A DNA stretch of 8,159 nucleotides from Frankiales bacterium (GTDB taxonomy: Bacteria > Actinomycetota > Actinomycetes > Mycobacteriales > SCTD01), in NCBI GenBank assembly GCA_025966295.1, contig JAOPVD010000303.1, positions 1 to 8,159 on the forward strand. The letters run 5' to 3'. This document shows positions 1 through 5,297 of the stretch, in pieces. A model generated the notes under the pieces. It did no database searches, was not told where the DNA came from, and saw only the letters and a program-made list of their open reading frames with translations. Position numbers and translations under genes: made by a program. Each line of letters starts with the position of its first letter. Position 1 is the first letter of the stretch.

Positions 1-663
1 CCGGCCGGCCGGCCCGGCACCCCCGCGCCCAGCGTCCCGCAGCCGCGCACCGCGGCGGGCAAGCCGGCCAGCTCCAAGGCAACGGCTCCCGGCACCTACA
101 CCTACGACTCCACCGGCACGGTGACCTACGGCGTCGGCGGCAGCCCGCGGGACGCGTCCGGCGCGGCGACGCTCACCGTCTCGCCGGTCAAGGGCGGCCG
201 GCAGCACTCGGCACTGCACAGCGACAGCACCGGCGACACCGAGCAGGACCTGCTCGTGCGGGACACCGGCACCTTCGCGGCCGGCATCACGCTGACGTCG
301 CCGGTGTTCCAGAAGGTGTTCCGCCCCTCACCGGCGGCGCTGCTGGTCCCCGACCCGGCGAAGGCCGGCGCCGCCTGGACCTGGTCGGCCACCTCGACCG
401 ACGGGGCCACGACCGTCCGCGCGAGCAACAAGGTGCTGCGCACCGAGACGCTCCGGATCGGCGGCCAGCGGGTGCTGTGCGCGGTCCTGCAGACCCGCCT
501 CGTGCTGACCGGCGACCTCGACTACCAGGCCGACGTGACGACCTGGTGGGCGCCGAGCCACCGGCTGCCGGTCAAGGACAAAACCGTCGGCAAGGGCAGC
601 TTCAACGGCGTCCCGTTCAGCACCGACATCACCGGCGTGATGCGGTCGATCACGCCCTCATAG
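1..663 (+). CDS. Probable exported protein of unknown function (5'-truncated)
   Basis: The reading frame is open from base 1 to the TAG at 661-663, giving 220 visible residues, and the true start lies left of the window. A GTG at 121 could serve as a start, but the frame reads on upstream without a stop into a Pro/Ala/Ser/Lys-rich stretch (residues 1-30). That stretch looks like the linker often found after a signal peptide or lipobox in actinobacterial surface proteins. From about residue 30 the protein begins a GTYTYDSTGTVTYG segment, rich in Thr, Val, Gly and aromatics with alternating polar and hydrophobic residues, typical of a secreted beta-sheet protein. A WWAPSHRLPVKD segment near residue 182 recalls proteins whose domain reports on a processed or bound lipid-like ligand, but I cannot name a family. 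There is one cysteine (about residue 160) and no catalytic motif I recognise. Export is inferred, because the N-terminus is not visible. Confidence 0.75.
   Translation, partial: PAGRPGTPAPSVPQPRTAAGKPASSKATAPGTYTYDSTGTVTYGVGGSPRDASGAATLTVSPVKGGRQHSALHSDSTGDTEQDLLVRDTGTFAAGITLTSPVFQKVFRPSPAALLVPDPAKAGAAWTWSATSTDGATTVRASNKVLRTETLRIGGQRVLCAVLQTRLVLTGDLDYQADVTTWWAPSHRLPVKDKTVGKGSFNGVPFSTDITGVMRSITPS
634..656. repeat. 8-bp perfect inverted repeat over the QOR promoter
   Basis: GGCGTGAT (634-641) and ATCACGCC (649-656) form a perfect inverted repeat with a 7-base spacer. It lies in the last codons of the upstream gene. If the oxidoreductase transcript starts at 674, the repeat covers about -40 to -18, where the -35 element would be. 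It could be an operator for a dimeric repressor or a small hairpin ending the upstream transcript. There is no U-tract. The function is inferred from position only. Confidence 0.4.
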
Positions 664-674
664 TGTCGGGGGCA
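637..674 (+). promoter_or_regulatory. Putative leaderless promoter of the quinone oxidoreductase gene
   Basis: TAGTGT at 661-666 fits the actinobacterial -10 consensus TANNNT and ends 7 bases before the ATG at 674, so transcription would begin at or next to the start codon. The TAG of this hexamer is also the stop codon of the upstream gene. A weak -35 (GTGATG, 637-642) sits 18 bases upstream of the -10. The GGGGG at 668-672 is only one base from the ATG, too close to be a normal ribosome binding site, which supports leaderless initiation. Confidence 0.5.
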
Positions 675-1633
675 TGAAGGCAGTCACCCTCCCCTCGTAC
701 GGCGGACCCGAGGTCCTCACCCTGGCCGAGGTGCCCGACCCCGTGCCCGGTCCCGGCGAGGTGCTCGTCGACGTGGTCGCGACGGCCGTCAACCGGGCCG
801 ACGTCCTGCAGCGCCAGGGCTTCTACAACCCGCCGCCGGGCGCGCCGCCGTACCCCGGCCTGGAGTGCAGCGGCACCATCAGAGCGCTCGGCGAGGGCGT
901 CGCCGGCTGGGCGGTCGGCGACCAGGTCTGCGCCCTGCTCGCCGGAGGCGGCTACGCCGAGAAGGTTGCCGTACCCGTGGGGCAACTGCTGCCGGTGCCG
1001 AACGGGCTGTCGTTGCTCGAGGCCGCGGCCCTGCCGGAGGTGACCTGCACGGTCTGGTCCAACGTCTTCCAGCTCGCCGCGCTCGCGCCCGGCGAGCGGC
1101 TGCTGGTGCACGGCGGTACGTCCGGCATCGGGACGATGGCCATCCAGCTCGGCGCCCGGCACGGCGCCACCGTCGTCGTCACCGTCGGCTCCCCGGAGAA
1201 GGCGGCGCGGGCGCTGGAGCTCGGCGCGTCCAAGGCGGTGCTCTACAAGGAGCAGGACTTCGTCGAAGCGGGGCCCTTCGACGTCATCCTCGACAACATG
1301 GGAGCGGCCTACCTCCCCCGCAACGTGCAGGCCCTCGCCACGAACGGCCGGCTGGTGGCCATCGGGATGCAGGGCGGCACAAAGGGCGAGCTCGACCTCG
1401 GGGCGCTGCTGACCAAGCGCGCGGCCGTGCACGCCACCTCGCTGCGCGCCCGGCCGCTGGCCGAGAAGGTCGAGATCGTGGCGGCGGTCCTGGCCGGCGT
1501 GTGGCCCGCGATCGCGGTGGGCGAGGTGAAGCCGGTCATCGACCGGGTGCTGCCGCTCGGGCAGGTCGCCGAAGCCCACCGGCTGCTCGAGCAGTCCTCC
1601 CACATCGGCAAGATCGTCCTCCAGGTCACCTGA
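674..1633 (+). CDS. NAD(P)H quinone oxidoreductase, PIG3 family (zinc-independent MDR)
   Basis: Cytosolic medium-chain dehydrogenase/reductase of 319 residues, the usual length of the quinone oxidoreductase/TP53I3 (PIG3) group, expected to reduce quinones or related enones with NADPH. The N-terminal GroES-like domain begins MKAVTLPSYGGPEVL and carries NRADVLQRQGFYNPPPG (residues 40-56), a PIG3 hallmark, followed by PGLECSGTI. The Rossmann domain has the nucleotide-binding motif HGGTSGIGTMAIQLG (146-160). The C-terminus SSHIGKIVLQ is also typical. The cysteine and histidine ligands of zinc-dependent alcohol dehydrogenases are absent. The ATG at 674 is chosen because the protein starts with the family's first strand and no alternative upstream start fits. 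bpa follows 33 bases after the stop. Mycobacterium tuberculosis has a related oxidoreductase (Rv3777) near its bpa homologue Rv3780, so the association looks old. The natural substrate cannot be read from the sequence. Confidence 0.93.
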   Translation: MKAVTLPSYGGPEVLTLAEVPDPVPGPGEVLVDVVATAVNRADVLQRQGFYNPPPGAPPYPGLECSGTIRALGEGVAGWAVGDQVCALLAGGGYAEKVAVPVGQLLPVPNGLSLLEAAALPEVTCTVWSNVFQLAALAPGERLLVHGGTSGIGTMAIQLGARHGATVVVTVGSPEKAARALELGASKAVLYKEQDFVEAGPFDVILDNMGAAYLPRNVQALATNGRLVAIGMQGGTKGELDLGALLTKRAAVHATSLRARPLAEKVEIVAAVLAGVWPAIAVGEVKPVIDRVLPLGQVAEAHRLLEQSSHIGKIVLQVT

Positions 1634-1666
1634 CATGACCCGGACGACATGGGACAGGATGAGGAC
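1630..1666 (+). promoter_or_regulatory. Putative bpa promoter
   Basis: CTGACA at 1630-1635 matches the -35 consensus TTGACA at five of six positions and overlaps the stop codon of the upstream oxidoreductase. CAGGAT at 1655-1660, 19 bases later, keeps the conserved A2 and T6 of the actinobacterial TANNNT hexamer but not T1. It ends 6 bases before the ATG at 1667. This would allow bpa its own, possibly leaderless, transcript besides read-through. GAGG at 1661-1664 lies too close to the ATG for a good ribosome binding site. Confidence 0.35.
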
Positions 1667-2179
1667 ATGACTGAGGAACAGCAGAACGTCGTCCTGCTCG
1701 GCGAGGACGGCCAGCAGATCGTCGTGCCGGAAGCCACCACTGACGAGGAACGCAGCCCGGCCGAGATGGTCGAGCAGCCGGCGAAGGTCATGCGGATCGG
1801 CTCGATGGTCAAGCAACTGCTCGAGGAGGTCCGCGCCGCGCCCCTCGACGACGCCGCCCGCAGCCGGCTGCGCGAGATCCACCACAGCTCGATCAAGGAG
1901 CTCGAGCAGGGCCTGGCCCCCGAGCTGCGCGAGGAGCTCGAGCGGCTGACGCTGCCGTTCTCCGACGACGTCGCGCCCTCCGACGCCGAGCTACGGATCG
2001 CGCAGGCGCAGCTGGTGGGCTGGCTCGAGGGCCTGTTCCACGGCATCCAGACCGCGCTGTTCGCCCAGCAGATGGCGGCCCGGGTGCAGCTCGAGCAGAT
2101 GCGCGGTGGCCAGGTGGCGCTGCCGCCCGGCCAGCCGCTACCGCACCCTCCGGGTACCAGCACCGGGCAGTACCTCTAG
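1667..2179 (+). CDS. bpa: Bacterial proteasome activator Bpa/PafE
   Basis: Protein of 170 residues matching the ATP-independent proteasome activator of actinobacteria (M. tuberculosis Rv3780, PafE). The family forms a dodecameric ring of helical subunits that docks on the 20S core and lets in unfolded substrates. Visible features are an acidic variable N-terminus (1-32), the conserved VEQPAKVMRIGSMVKQLLEE block (about 35-54), DAARSRLREIH and the KELEQGLAPELREELERL helix (77-94). The signature SDAELRIAQAQLVGWLEGLF and GIQTALFAQQMAAR helices span about 105-139. A Pro/Gly-rich flexible linker follows, ending in the C-terminal GQYL that inserts into pockets of the proteasome alpha ring. I chose ATG 1667 (MTEEQQNVV) over the in-frame ATG 1649, because 1649 lies inside the probable promoter and adds only a non-conserved MGQDED. 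The gene sits 33 bases after the oxidoreductase and is convergent with the phosphatase. A host proteasome (prcBA) is implied but not present here. Confidence 0.95.
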   Translation: MTEEQQNVVLLGEDGQQIVVPEATTDEERSPAEMVEQPAKVMRIGSMVKQLLEEVRAAPLDDAARSRLREIHHSSIKELEQGLAPELREELERLTLPFSDDVAPSDAELRIAQAQLVGWLEGLFHGIQTALFAQQMAARVQLEQMRGGQVALPPGQPLPHPPGTSTGQYL

Positions 2180-2182
2180 CCC

Positions 2183-2196
2183 CCGTTGATCAGCGG
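2183..2196. terminator. Short imperfect palindrome between convergent genes
   Basis: CCGTTGATCAGCGG lies in the 26-base gap between the stop codons of bpa and the HAD phosphatase. As + strand RNA it can form a 5-bp stem (one G-U pair) with a GAUC loop. On the other strand one pair is lost. There is no U-tract. It could be a weak bidirectional terminator, but the stem is short and such a palindrome could arise by chance. Confidence 0.22.
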
Positions 2197-2205
2197 AGGC
2201 GGGCG

Positions 2206-2994
2206 CTAGAACCAGCGGGCGAGGACCTCGGCGACGCCGTCGTCGTCGTTGCTGGCGGTGACCTCGTCGGCCGCGGCGAGCACCTCTGGGTGCGCGTTGG
2301 CGACCGCCACCCCGTGCCCGGCCCAGGCCAGCATCGGCAGGTCGTTCGGCATGTCGCCGAACGCCACCGTCTCCGCGGCCGGCACCCCGAGCTCCGCGGC
2401 CAGCGACGCCAGGCCGCTCGCCTTGGAGACGTCCGCGGCACTGATCTCGAGCAGCCCGTCGTTGGAGGAGTGCGTCAGCGTCGCGCCGGCCCCGACCGCG
2501 GCCCGGGCAGCGGCGAGCAGCTCGTCGGAGCCCAGCTCCTCGTGCCGGGCGAGCAGCTTCACCACGTCCGACGACAGCAGCTGCTCGACCGGCGCCTGGC
2601 TGAGCGGGTCGGTGGAGTCCCACCGCGGCTTGTACGTCGGCTCGTGGGCGAACCCCCCTGCGAACCGCTCGACCGCGAACGCGATCCCCGGGATGGCGTC
2701 CCGGAGGGCGTCGACCACGTCCCGGGCGGCCTGCGCGGTGAGCAGGTAGGACCGGACCACCGACTCGGTGTGCAGGTCGTACACCAGCGCGCCGTTGGCG
2801 CAGACCGCGATGCCGTGGTGCCCGGTCTGCTCGGCGACGATCCGCATCCAGCGGGTCGGCCGGCCGGTGACCATCACGAACGCCGCGCCCGCGTCCTCGA
2901 CGGCGGCGATGGCGGCGCGGGTGCGGTCCGAGACGGTGCCGTCGGAGCGGACGATGGTGCCGTCCAGGTCGGAGGCGACGAGCCGTGGGGTCAC
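2206..2994 (-). CDS. HAD superfamily hydrolase, subclass IIB (Cof-type phosphatase)
   Basis: Cytosolic phosphatase of 262 residues, predicted to dephosphorylate small phosphorylated metabolites (sugar phosphates, FMN or PLP in known relatives). All four HAD motifs are present. Motif I is ASDLDGT with nucleophile D9 and acid/base D11; motif II is MVTGRP with T43; motif III is the lysine in VSKASGL (K191); motif IV is FGDMPNDLPML with D214 and D218 for magnesium. The roughly 140-residue insert between motifs II and III is the type IIB cap, and SKxxGL followed by GDMxND is diagnostic of the Cof/YbiV-like group. The open frame extends further upstream, but only into sequence antisense-like to the family and inside serS. 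The GTG at 2994 gives VTPRLVASDLDGT and overlaps the serS stop as GTGA, so translation is probably coupled to serS. M. tuberculosis keeps a homologue (Rv3813c) in the same broad region as serS. The substrate is unknown. Confidence 0.9.
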   Translation of the reverse strand: MTPRLVASDLDGTIVRSDGTVSDRTRAAIAAVEDAGAAFVMVTGRPTRWMRIVAEQTGHHGIAVCANGALVYDLHTESVVRSYLLTAQAARDVVDALRDAIPGIAFAVERFAGGFAHEPTYKPRWDSTDPLSQAPVEQLLSSDVVKLLARHEELGSDELLAAARAAVGAGATLTHSSNDGLLEISAADVSKASGLASLAAELGVPAAETVAFGDMPNDLPMLAWAGHGVAVANAHPEVLAAADEVTASNDDDGVAEVLARWF

Positions 2995-4247
2995 GCCGGC
3001 GTGAGCTCCGTGACGCCCCCCAGGAACGGTCGCAGCGCGACCGGTACGTGCACCGAGCCGTCGGCGCGCTGGTGCACCTCGAGCAGCACCGCGATGGTGC
3101 GGCCGACCGCGCACAGCGTGCCGTTGAGGGTGGCCGCGACCCGCGGGCCCTCCGGGGTGCGGACCCGCACATTGAGCCGGCGGGCCTGGAAGTCGGTGCA
3201 GTTGGAGGTCGAGGTCAGCTCGAGCCAGCGCTCCTGGGACGGCAGCCATGCCTCGTTGTCGAACTTGCGGGATGCCGACGACCCGAGGTCGCCGGCCGCG
3301 ACGTCGATGGTCCGGAACGGCAGCTCCAGGTCGGACAGGAACGCCTTCTCCTGCTCCAGGAGCCGCGCGTGCTCGGCCTCGGCGTCCTCCGGTGCGACGT
3401 AAGAGAACATCTCCACCTTGTCGAACTGGTGCACCCGGATGATGCCGCGGGTGTCCTTGCAGTGGCTGCCCGCCTCGCGCCGGAAGCAGGACGAGAAGCC
3501 GGCGTAGCGCAGCGGCAGCGACTCCAGCACCTCGCCGGAGTGGTAGGCCGCAAGCGGCACCTCGGAGGTGCCGACCAGGTAGAGGTCGTCGTTCTCGAGC
3601 TTGTAGACCTCGGCGGCGTGCGCACCGAGGAAGCCGGTGCCCTCCATCGCCTCCGGGCGGACCAGCGCCGGCGCGATCATCGGCACGAAGCCGGCGGCGG
3701 TGGCGCGGGCCATCGCCATGTTGACCAGCGCCAGCTCGAGCAGCGCGCCGGGCCCGGTGAGGAAGGCGAACCGGCTGCCGCTGACCTTGGCGCCGCGCTC
3801 GGTGTCGATGGCCTTGAGGATCTCGCCGACGTCGAGGTGGTCTCGGACCGGGAAGTCGTACGTCGGCACCTCGCCGACCTGACCGAGGACCACGAAGTCC
3901 GCCTCGCCGCCGGGCGGCACCTCCGGGTGCACGAGGTTGGGGATCGCGAGGTGCGCCGCCCGCAGGGCAGCGTCGGCCTCGGCCTGCGCCGCCTCCGCCT
4001 CCTTCACCTGCGCGGCGAGCGCCTTCGCGCGTTCGAGGACCGCGGGGCGCTCCTCGGGGCTGGCGCTCTTGACCGACTGGCTGACCGCCTTCTGCTCGGC
4101 GCGCAGGTTGTCGGCGCGGGTCACCGCGGCGCGGCGGGCCTCGTCGGCCTTGAGCAGGGCGTCCACGAGCGCGGGGTCGTCGCCGCGGGCGATCTGGGAG
4201 GCGCGCACCCGGTCGGGGTCGTCGCGCAGCAGCTTGAGGTCGATCAC
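2991..4247 (-). CDS. serS: Seryl-tRNA synthetase
   Basis: Class II aminoacyl-tRNA synthetase of 418 residues, a normal bacterial SerRS length, charging tRNA-Ser (and tRNA-Sec where present) with serine in the cytosol. The N-terminal MIDLKLLRDDPDRVRAS leads into the long antiparallel coiled-coil arm (about 28-100) that grips the tRNA-Ser variable arm. The catalytic domain carries the serine-binding TSE (227-229), motif 2 FRREAGSHCKDTRGIIRVHQF (255-275), ELTSTSNC (343-350) and motif 3 ending NGTLCAVGRTIAVLLE (375-390). Motif 2 reads GSHCKDT where many relatives have GSAGRDT; the catalytic arginines are kept. The GTG at 4247 is chosen because it gives the family's standard N-terminus. It lies inside a Shine-Dalgarno-like AGGAGGTGATC and 6 bases after a TAGCCT -10, suggesting leaderless initiation. 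The HAD phosphatase gene follows with a 4-base overlap. Confidence 0.97.
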   Translation of the reverse strand: MIDLKLLRDDPDRVRASQIARGDDPALVDALLKADEARRAAVTRADNLRAEQKAVSQSVKSASPEERPAVLERAKALAAQVKEAEAAQAEADAALRAAHLAIPNLVHPEVPPGGEADFVVLGQVGEVPTYDFPVRDHLDVGEILKAIDTERGAKVSGSRFAFLTGPGALLELALVNMAMARATAAGFVPMIAPALVRPEAMEGTGFLGAHAAEVYKLENDDLYLVGTSEVPLAAYHSGEVLESLPLRYAGFSSCFRREAGSHCKDTRGIIRVHQFDKVEMFSYVAPEDAEAEHARLLEQEKAFLSDLELPFRTIDVAAGDLGSSASRKFDNEAWLPSQERWLELTSTSNCTDFQARRLNVRVRTPEGPRVAATLNGTLCAVGRTIAVLLEVHQRADGSVHVPVALRPFLGGVTELTPA

Positions 4248-4259
4248 CTCCTCAGGCTA
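4248..4259 (-). promoter_or_regulatory. Putative leaderless serS promoter (-10 element)
   Basis: On the minus strand TAGCCT (4259-4254) matches TANNNT and is followed by six bases, GAGGAG, before the GTG start at 4247. Transcription from this hexamer would begin about at the start codon. No recognisable -35 is seen, because that region is occupied by the G-rich tract at 4266-4285. The same -10-to-start spacing (6-7 nt) recurs at three other genes in the window. Confidence 0.5.
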
Positions 4260-4265
4260 TCTGTG

Positions 4266-4285
4266 CCCGCCCCTCCCCCTCCCCC
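4266..4285 (-). other. Canonical G-quadruplex motif upstream of serS
   Basis: The minus strand holds four G runs of 5, 5, 4 and 3 bases separated by single-base loops (A, A, C). One-base loops with at least three tetrads make this among the most stable classes of predicted quadruplex. On the plus strand it appears as repeated CCCCCT units. Relative to a serS transcript starting at 4247 it covers about -19 to -38, the place of the -35 element. It also lies downstream of the pheA hairpin on the transcribed strand, so it would appear in any read-through RNA. Confidence 0.6.
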
Positions 4286-4290
4286 TCTCG

Positions 4291-4355
4291 GTGATCCACG
4301 GAAGCAGCGCCCACGTCAGCGGCCCGCAAACGGCGGCGCTGGTTCCGTGGATCAC
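4291..4355. repeat. 65-bp interrupted palindrome between pheA and serS
   Basis: GTGATCCACGGAA (4291-4303) is perfectly inverted at 4343-4355. After one mismatch (4304/4342) the pairing continues for seven more bases (4305-4311 with 4335-4341), leaving a 23-base loop. The element starts three bases after the pheA stop on the minus strand, so the obvious role is terminator or 3'-end-stabilising hairpin of the DUF4446-pheA transcript. There is no U-tract; a purine and G-rich tract follows. Alternatives are a dispersed palindromic repeat of the REP/MITE kind or a protein-binding site. Confidence 0.7.
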
Positions 4356-4358
4356 GGG

Positions 4359-5297
4359 CTAGGAGGGGGAGCCGGCGCGGATCCGGGCCAGCCAGCCGGC
4401 GGCGTCGGTGAAGTCGAGGTCGGACGTCCCCGGCTTGCTGGTCGGCGGCACCGCGTCGGCCCGCGGGTAGGAGCCCAGGAACCGGACGTCGGCGCAGACC
4501 CGCTTGAGCGCCGACAGCGCCTCCCCGACCCGGGCGTCCGCGACGTGCCCCTCGAGGTCGACCGAGAAGCAGTACCGCCCGAGGCCCATCCCGGTGGGCC
4601 GCGACTCGATCCGCGTCAGGTTGACCCCGCGCACCGCGAACTCGGTGAGGATCTCCAGCAGCGCGCCGGGGTGGTCGTCGGCGATGTAGGCCACCAGCGT
4701 CGAGCGGTCGGCCCCGCTCGGCGGCGCGAGCGGCCCCGGCCGCGACACCACCACGAACCGGGTGACCGCGCCCTCGTTGTCCTGCACGCCGTCGACCAGC
4801 GGCACCAGGCCGTAGTGCCCGGCCGCCACCGGCGCCGACACCGCCGCGTCGTGAACGCCCTGCCCCACCAGCCGGGCCGCCTCCGCGGTAGACGACACCA
4901 AGGTCATCGACGCCTCCGGCAGCGTGCGGGTCAGCCAGCGCCGGCACTGCGCCTCGGCGTGCGGGTGCGTCGCGACGCTGCCGACGTCGGCGAGCGAGGT
5001 CCCCGGCCGGGCCAGCAGCGCGAACGACACCGGCAGCAGCACCTCGCGCACCACCTGCAGCGGGTCACCGGTCGCCAGCTCGTCAAGGGTCGTGGCGACC
5101 GAGCCCTCGACCGAGTTCTCGAACGGCACCACCGCGCTGTCGACCTCCCCGACGCGCACCGCGTCGAGCGCCGCGGCGACGGTCGGCATCGGGTAGAGGT
5201 CGCCGCGAGCAGCGGCCGGCAGGGTGCGCAGCGCGGCTTCGGTGAACGTCCCGGCGGGACCGAGGTAGGCGAACCGGGCCGGAGGCACGCCGGGCAT
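4359..5297 (-). CDS. pheA: Prephenate dehydratase
   Basis: Stand-alone prephenate dehydratase of 312 residues, converting prephenate to phenylpyruvate with loss of water and CO2, the committed step to phenylalanine in the cytosol. The N-terminal catalytic domain has FAYLGPAGTFTEAAL (9-23), VVPFENSVEGSV (56-67), SVATHPHAEAQC (107-118) and the GAVTRFVVVS segment (176-185), whose TRF (179-181) is the catalytic signature. The C-terminal ACT domain (about 200-278) carries GALLEIL (211-217) and ESRP (231-234), the residues that bind phenylalanine and give feedback inhibition. There is no chorismate mutase domain, as usual in actinobacteria where that enzyme is separate. The ATG at 5297 overlaps the stop of the DUF4446 gene by one base (TGATG), so it is probably translated by coupling. 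A tail of about 30 residues after the ACT domain is not conserved in any way I recognise. M. tuberculosis pheA (Rv3838c) likewise lies close to serS (Rv3834c). Confidence 0.96.
   Translation of the reverse strand: MPGVPPARFAYLGPAGTFTEAALRTLPAAARGDLYPMPTVAAALDAVRVGEVDSAVVPFENSVEGSVATTLDELATGDPLQVVREVLLPVSFALLARPGTSLADVGSVATHPHAEAQCRRWLTRTLPEASMTLVSSTAEAARLVGQGVHDAAVSAPVAAGHYGLVPLVDGVQDNEGAVTRFVVVSRPGPLAPPSGADRSTLVAYIADDHPGALLEILTEFAVRGVNLTRIESRPTGMGLGRYCFSVDLEGHVADARVGEALSALKRVCADVRFLGSYPRADAVPPTSKPGTSDLDFTDAAGWLARIRAGSPS

Noticed and set aside
1..16. CCGG-repeat at the left edge as a simple repeat element
   Set aside because: It is in frame with the coding sequence and simply encodes Pro-Ala-Gly residues of the linker; too short to call a repeat.
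650..1885. 411-codon minus-strand frame opposite the quinone oxidoreductase
   Set aside because: Antisense shadow of a conserved gene with Arg/Gly/Leu-rich composition, no ribosome binding site and no recognisable domain.
2995..3249. N-terminal extension of the HAD phosphatase upstream of GTG 2994
   Set aside because: The extension lies inside serS, is Pro/Ala/Gly-rich and not part of the HAD fold; GTG 2994 gives the normal start a few residues before DLDGT.
4248..4358. T-box or leader-peptide attenuator before serS
   Set aside because: No specifier loop, T-box sequence or short serine-rich leader frame could be found. The space is taken up by the palindrome and G-rich tract, and the -10 sits right at the start codon.
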